This document shows positions 17,443-25,485 of a stretch of 26,337 nt of DNA, in pieces. A program made the position numbers and the translations under genes. How positions within the stretch are numbered: position 1 is the stretch's first letter; each line of letters starts with the position of its first letter. Source of the DNA: JBCCXL01 sp039191605 (lineage in GTDB: Bacteria; Acidobacteriota; Thermoanaerobaculia; Multivoradales; JAHZIX01); NCBI GenBank assembly GCA_039191605.1, contig JBCCXL010000039.1, positions 1 through 26,337 on the forward strand. Reading direction: 5' to 3'. A model generated the notes under the pieces. The model was not told the DNA's origin and made no database searches. It worked only from the letters and a program-made list of their open reading frames with translations.

Positions 17443-19266
17443 TCAGCCCTCCTCGCTCTCGCTACCGGCCTTGGGTCGGGTCGCCAGCCCGAGCTCCTCG
17501 AGCTGAACTTCGTCCACCGGAGAGGGAGCTTCGGTCATCAAGCAGGTGCCGTTGGCGGTCTTCGGGAACGCGATGACGTCCCGTAGGGAAGTGGCGCCGG
17601 CGAGGACCATCACTAGGCGGTCGAGGCCGAGGGCGATTCCGCCATGGGGCGGCGCTCCGTAACGCAGGGCCTCGAGGAGAAAGCCGAAGCGCGATTCTGC
17701 CTCTGCCTCGTCGATGCCGAGCAGAGCGAAGACCTCCTGCTGCACTTCCCGCTGGTGGATACGGATCGAGCCGCCGCCCAGCTCGAGACCGTTATAGACC
17801 ACGTCATAGGCCAGCGAGCGCACGGCGCCCGGATTCTCTTCCCGCTGCGCCCAATCTTCGGGGCGCGGGCTGGTGAAGGGATGGTGTACGGAATCCCAGC
17901 GGCCTTCCTCCTCGTCGTAGAGGAAGAGCGGGAAGTCCTCCACCCAGCAGAAGGCGTGGCGAGCTTCGGGGATCAGGTCCCGCTCCTTCGCCACGTGCAG
18001 TCGCAGGGTCCCCAGAGCATCCGCGGCAATGGTTTCGGAAGCGGCGACGATCAGGGCGAGATCCCCCTCCTCCACCGCCAGCGCCGCGCCGAGGGCCTCG
18101 ACTTCCTCCACCGGCAGGCTCTTGACCTGGAAGGCTAGCTCCTCCCCCTCCTTGCGCCGCAGCCAGAGAGCACCGGCGGCGCCGCGGGAGCGGGCTACCT
18201 CAACCCAGCTGTCCAGCACCTTGCGGCTCGCTGAGGCTCCTCCGGGAATGACGAAGCCGCGCACCACGCCGCCGTCGGCGACGGTGGAGCTGAAGGCGCG
18301 GAAGGAGCTCTCGGCGGTGAGCTCGCTGAGCTCCTGAATCTCGCAGCCAAAGCGCAGGTCGGGGCGATCGATGCCATAGCGCAGCATCGCCTCTTGATAG
18401 CTCAGGCGGGGGAAGGGCGTCTCCACCTCGATCCCCGCCAGGGCGAAGATCCGAACGAAGAGGGTCTCGATGAGCTGCTGGATCTCCTCCGGCTCGACGA
18501 AGGACATCTCGACATCCACCTGAGTGAATTCCGGCTGACGGTCGGCGCGCAGATCCTCGTCGCGAAAGCAGCGGGCGATCTGCACGTAGCGCTCGAAGCC
18601 GGAGACCATGAAGAGCTGCTTGAAGAGCTGGGGCGATTGGGGCAGAGCGTAGAAAGATCCGTGGTGGATCCGGCTCGGCACCAGATAGTCCCGGGCGCCT
18701 TCCGGCGTGGAGCGAGTGAGGATCGGGGTCTCGAGATTGAGGAAGTCGTGCTCGTGGAAGAAAGCCAGGATTTCCTGGGTCACCCTGCTGCGCAGAATGA
18801 AATTCGACTGCAGCTCCGGACGGCGCAGCTCCAGGTAGCGATGCTTGAGTCGCAGCACCTCGGAGGTGTCGGTCTTCTCCGCCGGGGTGAAGGGAGGCAG
18901 GTCCGCGCGAGACAGGACCCGCGCCTCGGTGGCCACCACTTCTACCGCTCCGGTAGCCATCTCCTCGTTGACGGCATCTCGCGGAGCGACCCGGCCGATC
19001 ACTTCGACGACCCATTCCGCCCGGCTGGCGGCGAGGGTCTCGGCGACTTCCGGGGCATCGTCCGGTTCCACCACCACCTGGGCGATGCCGGATCGGTCCC
19101 GCAGGTCCAGGAAGAGCAGCTTGCCGAGATTACGGCGCCGATGCACCCACGCCTGCAGCTTGACGACACTTCCCTCGTCCGCCGAGCGCAGGGTGCCCGC
19201 ACCGCGTCGGGAAAGCGCTGCCGCCTCAGCAGAGGCGGAAGGTGATGGGGGGTGTGCTTCGCTCAT
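17443..19266 (-). CDS. aspS: Aspartyl-tRNA synthetase (bacterial type with GAD domain)
   Basis: It attaches aspartate to tRNA-Asp. The 607-residue class II synthetase has an N-terminal OB anticodon-binding domain (about 25-135), motif 2 in VQIARCFRDEDLRADRQPEF, the bacterial GAD insertion (about 320-445), and motif 3 in GGIALGLDRLVMVLAG near the C-terminus. At the site known to separate strict from relaxed AspRS (Leu30 in E. coli, His31 in Pseudomonas), this protein has Leu47 in RRRNLGKL. This favours the discriminating form, which does not mis-charge tRNA-Asn. A Ser/Ala-rich leader of about 25 residues precedes the OB fold. GGAGGA lies about nine bases before the ATG. aroB follows after two bases. 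Confidence 0.95.
   Translation of the reverse strand: MSEAHPPSPSASAEAAALSRRGAGTLRSADEGSVVKLQAWVHRRRNLGKLLFLDLRDRSGIAQVVVEPDDAPEVAETLAASRAEWVVEVIGRVAPRDAVNEEMATGAVEVVATEARVLSRADLPPFTPAEKTDTSEVLRLKHRYLELRRPELQSNFILRSRVTQEILAFFHEHDFLNLETPILTRSTPEGARDYLVPSRIHHGSFYALPQSPQLFKQLFMVSGFERYVQIARCFRDEDLRADRQPEFTQVDVEMSFVEPEEIQQLIETLFVRIFALAGIEVETPFPRLSYQEAMLRYGIDRPDLRFGCEIQELSELTAESSFRAFSSTVADGGVVRGFVIPGGASASRKVLDSWVEVARSRGAAGALWLRRKEGEELAFQVKSLPVEEVEALGAALAVEEGDLALIVAASETIAADALGTLRLHVAKERDLIPEARHAFCWVEDFPLFLYDEEEGRWDSVHHPFTSPRPEDWAQREENPGAVRSLAYDVVYNGLELGGGSIRIHQREVQQEVFALLGIDEAEAESRFGFLLEALRYGAPPHGGIALGLDRLVMVLAGATSLRDVIAFPKTANGTCLMTEAPSPVDEVQLEELGLATRPKAGSESEEG
17448..17454 (-). promoter_or_regulatory. 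Ribosome binding site that fixes the TTG start of aroB
   Basis: GAGGAGG on the minus strand lies seven bases before the TTG at 17440-17438 and inside the last codons of aspS. An out-of-frame ATG at 17433 is followed at once by TAG and cannot be the start. Confidence 0.75.
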
Positions 19267-19360
19267 TTGGGATCATCCTCCGAGGCTCGGGGGCGGTTCC
19301 TGGGGTGCCTCATCGAGTTCCCCTCTGTGAGGGTTCACTGCAGGGGCTTGCGATGAGGGC

Positions 19361-19939
19361 TTAGGGAGATTGCTGATGACGAATCGAGAATTCCGTACCG
19401 GCGCCTTGAGCCTGCCGGTATTCCTCTTGGAGAGCTACCCGGTATTCTTCTTTGAGAGCTACATAGCGGGCGGCGTTATCGAGAATAGCCTGCCGCTCCT
19501 CGTCCCGCAGCGGACGGGCGACCCGCGCCGGCACGCCGAGGGCGAGATGTCCAGCGGGAACGACCTTCCCCGGGGCGAGCACCGCCCCGGCTCCGAGCTG
19601 GGCGCCGCTCTCCACCACCGCACCGTCAAGGACCCGCGCTCCGATGCCGATGAGGCAACCATCTTCCAGTCGGCAGCCGTGGACCACCGCGGAATGGCCG
19701 ATCACCACGTTCTCGCCGATGTGCAGGGGGAAGTCTCGGGAGGTATGGAGGATCGCTCCGTCCTGAACATTGCTGCCGGCGCCGACCCGAATTTCCTCGA
19801 CGTCCCCGCGGGCGACGACGCCGAACCACAGGGAAACGTCATCCCCCAGGTGAACGTCTCCGGTCACCACCGCATTGGAGGCGAGAAAGACGCGTTCACC
19901 GCATTGCGGCCATCGCTGACGATGAGGGTAGACGGGCAT
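19361..19939 (-). CDS. Gamma-class carbonic anhydrase family protein
   Basis: The 192-residue left-handed beta-helix protein of the Cam/YrdA/PaaY family is a trimer with metal bound between subunits. The three metal-binding histidines are present: His65 (GAILHTSRD), His82 and His87 (VIGHSAVVHGC). Hexapeptide rungs run from about 17 to 150, including GDVHLGDDVSLWFGVVARGD and GIGARVLDGAVVESGAQLG. Carbonic anhydrase activity is possible but many relatives lack it. The ATG at 19939 gives the family start MPVYPHRQRW. The frame is open another 54 codons upstream, but that part is Arg-rich and not family-like. A C-terminal helix (about 155-185) carries an imperfect repeat, KEEYRVALQEEYRQAQ. It lies about 95 bases before aspS on the same strand. 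Confidence 0.9.
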   Translation of the reverse strand: MPVYPHRQRWPQCGERVFLASNAVVTGDVHLGDDVSLWFGVVARGDVEEIRVGAGSNVQDGAILHTSRDFPLHIGENVVIGHSAVVHGCRLEDGCLIGIGARVLDGAVVESGAQLGAGAVLAPGKVVPAGHLALGVPARVARPLRDEERQAILDNAARYVALKEEYRVALQEEYRQAQGAGTEFSIRHQQSP

Positions 19940-20118
19940 GAGGACAGAGCTTCGAGGAAGAAGAGCGAGTCGCCGAGGGGGCCTTAGAACACCGCAGAGC
20001 CGATCCCGCAGAAAGAGTAAAGTCGCTCGCGACGAGGTGGCGACTCCGCGCTTGCCGCCCCGCGACGGGAGGCGGGAGTCTAGCACGGACCTCCCACCCA
20101 CCGCGCAGCTCGACAGGC

Positions 20119-20883
20119 ATGTACAATGCGGCCCTCATGACGCTGCCCTATACCCCTGTCGCCGACGGCGAAAACCCGGTTCCCACCATCGACGTGGTGA
20201 TCCCCGCCTACAACGAGGAGAGCTCTCTGCCCCTGGTGCTCTCCGCTATCCCTTCACCCCCGGTACGCCGGGTGATCGTCGCCGACAACAATTCCACCGA
20301 CTCGACCGCCGAGCTGGCGCGAGACGCAGGCGCCATCGTGGTTCCCGCACCCCGCCAGGGCTACGGCAGCGCCTGCCTCAGCGGCCTGGAGTACCTGCGC
20401 TCCCACCAGCCCCCGGAGGTGGTGGTCTTCCTCGACGGCGATTACTCGGATCACCCAGAGGAATTGCCGCAGGTGATCGAGCCGATCCTCCAGGGCAAGG
20501 CGGAGATGGTGATCGGGTCCCGCACCCTCGGCAACCGCCAGCGGGGTGCCCTGCTGCCCCAAGCCCGGGCCGGGAACCTCATCGCCTGCACTCTGATGCG
20601 CCTGCTCTACGGCCACCGCTACACCGATCTCGGCCCCTTCCGCGCCATTACCTGGAAGGCGCTGGAGCGCCTGGAGATGAACGACCCGAATTTCGGCTGG
20701 ACCGCCGAAATGCAGGTCAAGGCGCTACGGCGGGGAATTCGGGTCGCCGAGGTGCCGGTGTCGTACCGCAAGCGGGTCGGAGTCTCCAAGATCACCGGCA
20801 CCCTCAAGGGCACCGTGATGGCGGGCTACAAGATCCTCTACACCGTCTTCCGCTACGCCCTGGAGCGCCCTTCCGCTCCCTAG
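20119..20883 (+). CDS. Family 2 glycosyltransferase (dolichol-phosphate-mannose synthase-like)
   Basis: This GT-A fold enzyme transfers a sugar from a nucleotide donor to a lipid or other acceptor at the cytoplasmic membrane face. In 254 residues it has VVIPAYNEESSLPLVL near the start, ADNNSTDSTAEL, the metal/donor motif FLDGDYSDHPEEL with the DGD triad, GSRTLGNRQRGALLP, YTDLGPFRAITW and the acceptor-side FGWTAEMQVKAL. No membrane helix is present. The start is uncertain: ATG at 20119 or at 20137. A TACAAT (20122-20127) nine bases before 20137 could be a -10 giving a near-leaderless message, but no -35 partner is seen. The gene is divergent from the carbonic anhydrase gene. A thioesterase gene follows after 37 bases on the same strand. 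Confidence 0.9.
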   Translation: MYNAALMTLPYTPVADGENPVPTIDVVIPAYNEESSLPLVLSAIPSPPVRRVIVADNNSTDSTAELARDAGAIVVPAPRQGYGSACLSGLEYLRSHQPPEVVVFLDGDYSDHPEELPQVIEPILQGKAEMVIGSRTLGNRQRGALLPQARAGNLIACTLMRLLYGHRYTDLGPFRAITWKALERLEMNDPNFGWTAEMQVKALRRGIRVAEVPVSYRKRVGVSKITGTLKGTVMAGYKILYTVFRYALERPSAP

Positions 20884-20920
20884 ATTCGCCTCCATGACTT
20901 GTAGTCGAGGAAGCAGCTCC

Positions 20921-21361
20921 ATGCCGACGATTCCCGCCGAAAACAACGCCACCGACTCCCTCACGAGCATCGAGGTCCGCTACGCGGAAACCGATCAGAT
21001 GGGCATCGTGCACCACGCAAATTACGTCGTGTGGTTCGAGCTGGCGCGCACCGACCAATGCAAGAGCAGCGGCTATCACTACTCCGAGCTGGAGGCGATG
21101 GGCTTCTTTCTGGTAGTCACCGGCGTCGAGGTGCGCTACCGGCAGCCGGCGCGCTACGGCGACACGATCCAGATTCGCTGTCACGTCGACCGGGTCACCA
21201 GCCGGGGAATGACTTTCGGCTACAAGGTGCTGCGCGACGACACTTTGCTCGTCGATGGCGTCACTCACCACATCTGGGTCGATGCCGAGAGCCGTAGACC
21301 TGTTCGTACCCCGGAGGTCGTCCGCGACGCCTTCCGCCGTCTCGCCGGGGTCGAGGTTTAG
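20921..21361 (+). CDS. Hotdog-fold acyl-CoA thioesterase (YbgC/4-hydroxybenzoyl-CoA thioesterase family)
   Basis: The 146-residue protein has the family signature YAETDQMGIVHHANYVVWFE, with the catalytic Asp in ETDQMG and the G-I-V-H-H-x-N-Y helix start. It then runs AMGFFLVVTGVEVRYRQPAR, typical of single-hotdog thioesterases. It likely hydrolyses short or aromatic acyl-CoAs in the cytosol; the substrate cannot be read from sequence. The ATG at 20921 is chosen over 20894 because GAGGAAG lies about eight bases upstream. It follows the glycosyltransferase gene by 37 bases and is probably co-transcribed. No Tol-Pal genes, the usual partners of ybgC, are nearby. Confidence 0.9.
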   Translation: MPTIPAENNATDSLTSIEVRYAETDQMGIVHHANYVVWFELARTDQCKSSGYHYSELEAMGFFLVVTGVEVRYRQPARYGDTIQIRCHVDRVTSRGMTFGYKVLRDDTLLVDGVTHHIWVDAESRRPVRTPEVVRDAFRRLAGVEV

Positions 21362-21468
21362 CGGTAGCCGCTTCCCCTTTTCCCGATAAGCCCTTGTTGG
21401 TGAGCCCCTCTTGATGGGCACCTCGACCTGAGGTCCACCGTCGAGACCGAAACCTTCCTGCTATTCTG

Positions 21469-21485
21469 CTGCTGAATTTCAGCAG
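21469..21485 (+). promoter_or_regulatory. 8-bp inverted repeat upstream of pilB
   Basis: CTGCTGAA and TTCAGCAG flank a single central T, 52 bases before the pilB start. It could be an operator dyad. A TATTCT at 21462-21467 just upstream might be a -10, but the -35 region is poor. Confidence 0.3.
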
Positions 21486-21536
21486 AGCTTCAAGATCCCA
21501 GAACATCCCCTGCCCATCGCGAGGGAGTCACGCACC

Positions 21537-23297
21537 ATGAGCCTCAAGCCCCACTTCGTCGCCGACGTGCTGCAGCGCCAAGGAGTGATCACGCCTCAGC
21601 AGGCCGCGCTGGTGAAGAAAGAAGCCCGGGGAATAAGCCAGGAGCGTTCCCTCCGCGCCTTTGAACAGAAGGCCCTGGCCTACGAGCTGGTGGAGAGCAT
21701 GAACCTGCCGGTGCAGGGTAACGGCGGCCGGGTGGTGGACGAGCAGGTGATCTCGGAGACGCTAGCCCGCGCGGCCAAGCTCCCCCACGTTCGCATCGAC
21801 TCCCTGAGCCTCGACGCGGACCTCATCGAGTCGAAGATGTCCCGCCCCTTCGCGCGGCGCCACCGCATGCTGCCGCTGCAAATGCAGGACGGCAAGCTGC
21901 AGGTGGCGGTGGCCAATCCCTTCGACCTCGAGGCCCTGGACTCCTACCGTCGCATCGCCGATCGCGAGCTCGACGTGGTGGTGGCGGCGGAGCCAGAAAT
22001 CCTGCGGGCGATCACCGAGTTCTACGGCCTGCGCCACTCGGTGAAGCGAGCGCAGGAGGATCTCACCTCGGGCATCGATCTCGGCAATCTCGAACAGCTC
22101 GTTCGGATGAAGAGCGAGACCGAGATCGAGAGCAGCGACCAGCACGTGGTCAACGCCGTGGAGTACATGCTGCAGCACGCCTACGAGAGCCGCGGCAGCG
22201 ATATCCACATCGAGCCTCGGCGCGAGGCGAGCATCATTCGCTTCCGCATCGACGGCGTGCTCCACGACATCCAGACCATGCCGAAGGTGGTCCATGCCGC
22301 CGTGGTGAGCCGCCTGAAAACCATGTCCCGCCTCGACATCGCCGAAAAGCGCCGTCCCCAGGATGGCCGAGTGAAAACCATTCGCGGCGGCCGCGAGGTG
22401 GAGCTTCGAGTCTCCACCCTGCCGGTGGCCTTCGGCGAGAAGGTGGTGCTGCGCATCTTCGATCCCGAGGTCCTGACCCAGGACCTCACCACCCTCGGCT
22501 TCTACCCCGACGAGCTCGGCCACTTCAACGACTTCATCACCAGTCCCCACGGCATCGTGCTGGTCACCGGCCCCACCGGATCCGGTAAGACCACCACCCT
22601 CTACTCGGCGCTGAAGAGCATCGCCACCCGCGAGGTCAACGTCACCACCATCGAAGACCCCATCGAGATGGTGTACGAGGAATTCAACCAGACCGCCGTC
22701 CAGACCAAAGTGGGAATCACCTTCGCCGCCGCGCTGCGCCACATTCTGCGCCAGGATCCCGACATCATCATGGTCGGCGAGATCCGCGACCAGGAAACCG
22801 CCCACTACGCCGTCCAGGCGGCCCTCACCGGGCATCTGGTCTTCTCCACCCTGCACACCAACGATGCCGCCTCCGCCATCACCCGCCTGGCGGATCTCGA
22901 AGTGGAGCGCTTCATGATCGCCTCCACCTTGAACGGCGCCATGGCCCAGCGCCTGGTGCGCAAGGTTTGCCCCCACTGCGCCGTCGATCGCTATCTGGTG
23001 GACGACGAGATTCGCACTCTGCGCCTCTCCATTCCCGCCGGCAAGAAGGTGCGAGTGCGGGAGGGCGAGGGCTGCCACGAGTGCCGCGGCACCGGCTACC
23101 TCGGCCGCAGCGGCGTGTTCGAGGTGCTGCCGATGACCGAGAGCGTGCAGGATCTCACCATCAACGGCTCCGACTCAATGGAAATCAAGCGCGATGCCGT
23201 GAAAAACGGCATGCGCACCCTGCGCCAGAGCGCCCTGCGCAAGCTCGCCGAGGGCGTCACCACGGTGGAAGAAGTGATTCGGGTGACTTCGGTCTAG
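21537..23297 (+). CDS. pilB: Type IV pilus assembly / type II secretion ATPase
   Basis: This is the hexameric cytoplasmic ATPase that powers pilin polymerisation. The 586-residue protein has an N-terminal MshEN-type region (about 1-165), known in relatives to bind cyclic-di-GMP. The GspE core follows: HIEPRREASIIRFRIDG, the Walker A box GPTGSGKTTT (345-354), the Asp box TIEDPIE (371-377), Walker B IIMVGEIRD (410-418) and the His box TGHLVFSTLHTNDA. The zinc tetracysteine is CPHC (478-481) with CHEC (513-516), as in PilB/GspE and unlike PilT. Start ATG 21537, with GAGGGAG about ten bases upstream. No pilC, pilT or pilin gene is adjacent in this window, so PilB and GspE cannot be told apart with certainty. 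The N-terminal domain favours PilB. Confidence 0.92.
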   Translation: MSLKPHFVADVLQRQGVITPQQAALVKKEARGISQERSLRAFEQKALAYELVESMNLPVQGNGGRVVDEQVISETLARAAKLPHVRIDSLSLDADLIESKMSRPFARRHRMLPLQMQDGKLQVAVANPFDLEALDSYRRIADRELDVVVAAEPEILRAITEFYGLRHSVKRAQEDLTSGIDLGNLEQLVRMKSETEIESSDQHVVNAVEYMLQHAYESRGSDIHIEPRREASIIRFRIDGVLHDIQTMPKVVHAAVVSRLKTMSRLDIAEKRRPQDGRVKTIRGGREVELRVSTLPVAFGEKVVLRIFDPEVLTQDLTTLGFYPDELGHFNDFITSPHGIVLVTGPTGSGKTTTLYSALKSIATREVNVTTIEDPIEMVYEEFNQTAVQTKVGITFAAALRHILRQDPDIIMVGEIRDQETAHYAVQAALTGHLVFSTLHTNDAASAITRLADLEVERFMIASTLNGAMAQRLVRKVCPHCAVDRYLVDDEIRTLRLSIPAGKKVRVREGEGCHECRGTGYLGRSGVFEVLPMTESVQDLTINGSDSMEIKRDAVKNGMRTLRQSALRKLAEGVTTVEEVIRVTSV

Positions 23298-23305
23298 GGT
23301 TCCGT

Positions 23306-23330
23306 CGGCTGCCTCGAGAGGCATCAGCCG
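23306..23330. terminator. Hairpin between convergent pilB and transporter genes
   Basis: CGGCTG pairs with CAGCCG and CCT with AGG around a CGAG loop, with a three-base bulge. The hairpin starts eight bases after the pilB stop codon and covers the stop of the opposing gene. There is no T-run, so it is a candidate bidirectional terminator only. Confidence 0.4.
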
Positions 23331-24706
23331 GCGAAGTAGTAATACCTCAGGTAGAGGTAGATGTGGGCGATGATCAGGGTGACGACCATGATCGGCATGC
23401 CCCAGCCCATGAAGCGCAGGAAGGAGATCTTGCGCCCGCCCTTTTCGGCGATGCCCAGCACGACGACGTTGGCGGAGGCGCCGATGGGCGTGCCGTTGCC
23501 GCCGAGGCAGGAACCGAAGGCGAGGGCCCACCACACCGGCATCATCACCGGGTTCTGCAGCACCTCTTTGGTCATCTCCTGACCAGGCTCGAGGAAGACG
23601 GTGCCGGCCATGTCCTTCACCATCGGGGCCATGGTGGCGACGTAAGGGATGTTGTCCAAGAAGGCGGAGAGGAAGGCCGAGACCCAGAGGATGACCATCG
23701 AGGTCATGAACATGGAGTCCTCGGTGGGCTTAGTCCAGTCGATCACCAGCTGAGAGAGGTCGGTGACCAGGCCGACCTTCACCACGCCGCCGACGATGAT
23801 GAACAGGCCGATGAAGAAGAAGATCGTCGGCCACTCCACTTCCGCCAGAATCTTGTGAGGGTCGAGGTTGGAGATCGCCAGCAGCAGGGCGGCGCCGAAA
23901 AGGGCGGTGGTGGCCGGCTCGATATGGGTAATGCCGTGGGTGGCGAAACCGACGGTGACCATCGCCAGCACCGCGAGGCTCTTCTTCACCAGCACCGGAT
24001 CGCGAATCAGCCGCGACTCGTCCATGCTCAGAATGTGCTGCTTGCGCTCCTCGTCCACTTTCAGCTTGCGGCCGAAGAGCACCCAGACGATCACCAACAG
24101 CGCGACCATCATCACCACCACCGCCGGAGCCAGGTTGTAGACGAAAGACATGAAGGGCAGGTCCGCCCGCGCTCCGATGATCAGGTTCGGGGGATCACCG
24201 ATCAGCGTCGCGGTACCGCCGATATTCGACGCCACCGCCAGCAGGACGAGAAAGGGCACCGGATCCAGCTCCAGCTCATCGGCGATCAGCAGGGTCACCG
24301 GCGCGAAGAGCAGCACCGTGGTGACGTTGTCCAGCAGCGCCGAGAACACGGCGGTGAAGATCAGAAAAGCCGCCAGGATCGCGAAGGGCTCTCCCTTTGC
24401 CGCCTTGGCCAGGCGCACCGCGGACCAGTCGAAGATGCCGCTGCGCCCCAGGATGTTGACAATGATCATCATCCCGATGAGCAGGAAGATCACTTCGTGA
24501 TCGATGCCGAAGCGTTCCGAGCGGAAAGCCTCGTTCTCGCTGACGATGGCCAGCACCATGGTGACCGCCGCACCGAGCAGCGCCACCTTGGTCTTGTGCA
24601 CCTTCTCCGAGACGATGAGCGCGAAGCTCACCACGAAAATGGCGCAGGCGACCCAATAATTCCAGGCTGCCGCGGCGTGGGCAGCCTCTTCCACTGCAGG
24701 GCTCAT
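23324..24706 (-). CDS. ArsB/NhaD-type ion transporter
   Basis: The 460-residue polytopic inner-membrane protein belongs to the ion transporter superfamily that includes NhaD sodium/proton antiporters, ArsB and SLC13-like carriers. About 11-12 hydrophobic segments are visible. Two inverted half-repeats each carry the family re-entrant motif: SALLDNVTTVLLFAPVTLL (about 122-140) followed by NIGGTATLIGDPPNLIIG (about 161-178), and SAFLDNIPYVATMAPMV (about 349-365) followed by GSCLGGNGTPIGASANVVVLG near 400. A charged cytoplasmic loop, KVDEERKQHILSMDESRLIR, lies mid-protein. Ion specificity cannot be fixed from sequence; sodium/proton exchange is the commonest role. It follows a CBS-pair gene by about 90 bases. 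The ATG at 24706 has a GGAG about nine bases upstream. Confidence 0.9.
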   Translation of the reverse strand: MSPAVEEAAHAAAAWNYWVACAIFVVSFALIVSEKVHKTKVALLGAAVTMVLAIVSENEAFRSERFGIDHEVIFLLIGMMIIVNILGRSGIFDWSAVRLAKAAKGEPFAILAAFLIFTAVFSALLDNVTTVLLFAPVTLLIADELELDPVPFLVLLAVASNIGGTATLIGDPPNLIIGARADLPFMSFVYNLAPAVVVMMVALLVIVWVLFGRKLKVDEERKQHILSMDESRLIRDPVLVKKSLAVLAMVTVGFATHGITHIEPATTALFGAALLLAISNLDPHKILAEVEWPTIFFFIGLFIIVGGVVKVGLVTDLSQLVIDWTKPTEDSMFMTSMVILWVSAFLSAFLDNIPYVATMAPMVKDMAGTVFLEPGQEMTKEVLQNPVMMPVWWALAFGSCLGGNGTPIGASANVVVLGIAEKGGRKISFLRFMGWGMPIMVVTLIIAHIYLYLRYYYFAG

Positions 24707-24797
24707 AGTGGAGGGCTCCGAGGACAGGGAGGTCCGGAGTGAGGAGGGAGGGGAATGGGAGAGGAAGTGGGGAGACCAATGCGGGCAGGAGCCAGCG

Positions 24798-25295
24798 TCA
24801 GAGCTCGTCCTCCGTCGCTGTCTCAGAGGGCGGCTTCGCGCTTTGCGAGGTGCCGATCAGGGGAGGGATCACGTGCTCGAGGATGGTTCGCCGGGTGATC
24901 ATGCCAACGAAGCGACCGTCGTCGATCACCGGCAGGGTCTTGCGGTGCTTCTCGACGATGATCCCCACCGCCTTGATCAGCGTGTCTTCCGGGGAGACCG
25001 AGTCGATGGCCTGCACCATGAAGTCCCGCACCCGGGTGTTGCGCAGCCGAGCCACTCGCTCCTCGAAGTAGCCTTCGTGCATCACCTCCATCAGCTTGCG
25101 ATCGAGGTTGACGTAGAGAGGCACCACTTTGCGCAGCACATCGTGGATTCCCACCAGGCCCACCAGTCGCTGCTGATCGTCCAGCACCGCGGCGGTCGCC
25201 TGACGGGACTCCAGGAGGACGCTCATCAGCTCCTCGAAGGTGGTTTCCGGCGTGGTGGTCACCGCCGCCGGCAGCATGGCATCTCGTACGTACAC
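24798..25295 (-). CDS. CBS-pair domain protein
   Basis: The protein is made of two tandem CBS domains and a short acidic tail. CBS 1 starts VYVRDAMLPAAVTTTPETTF and ends LVGLVGIHDVL. CBS 2 starts RVRDFMVQAIDSVSPEDTL and ends FVGMITRRTILEHVI. CBS pairs bind adenosyl nucleotides and gate enzymes or channels. A GTG at 25295 gives 165 residues starting right at the first CBS strand. A TTG at 25343 would add 16 residues, and neither start has a good ribosome binding site. Its stop lies 91 bases before the start of the transporter gene on the same strand. A regulatory role on that transporter is plausible but is inference. No catalytic domain is attached. Confidence 0.85.
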   Translation of the reverse strand: MYVRDAMLPAAVTTTPETTFEELMSVLLESRQATAAVLDDQQRLVGLVGIHDVLRKVVPLYVNLDRKLMEVMHEGYFEERVARLRNTRVRDFMVQAIDSVSPEDTLIKAVGIIVEKHRKTLPVIDDGRFVGMITRRTILEHVIPPLIGTSQSAKPPSETATEDEL

Positions 25296-25485
25296 GGCGG
25301 CGGAGCTTAGCCCAAAGTTGTCTTCAGGGCTAGTCCTGCCCAATGAGTGAGAGGACTAGTTCGAATTAGAGAAGGCCCAGCCGGGCTTGAGAAGCACCGA
25401 ATCCGGCCCGATGAAGGCCGATGAAATCGACCGAATCTACCGAGCTGCTGAATCCGGCTGCTGTGGGTCCGGCTGCTGAATCCGC

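Noticed and set aside
19940..20101. 54-residue N-terminal extension of the carbonic anhydrase
   Set aside because: The family start MPVYPHRQRW is at 19939; the extension is Arg-rich with no signal peptide or domain.
21762..23078. 438-codon minus-strand frame inside pilB
   Set aside because: Antisense shadow of a strongly conserved ATPase; His/Gly/Asp-rich as expected from reversed GC-rich codons.
22967..24742. 591-codon plus-strand frame across the pilB end and the transporter
   Set aside because: It is the antisense of a typical membrane transporter; the His/Asp/Glu/Gln-rich translation is a composition artefact.
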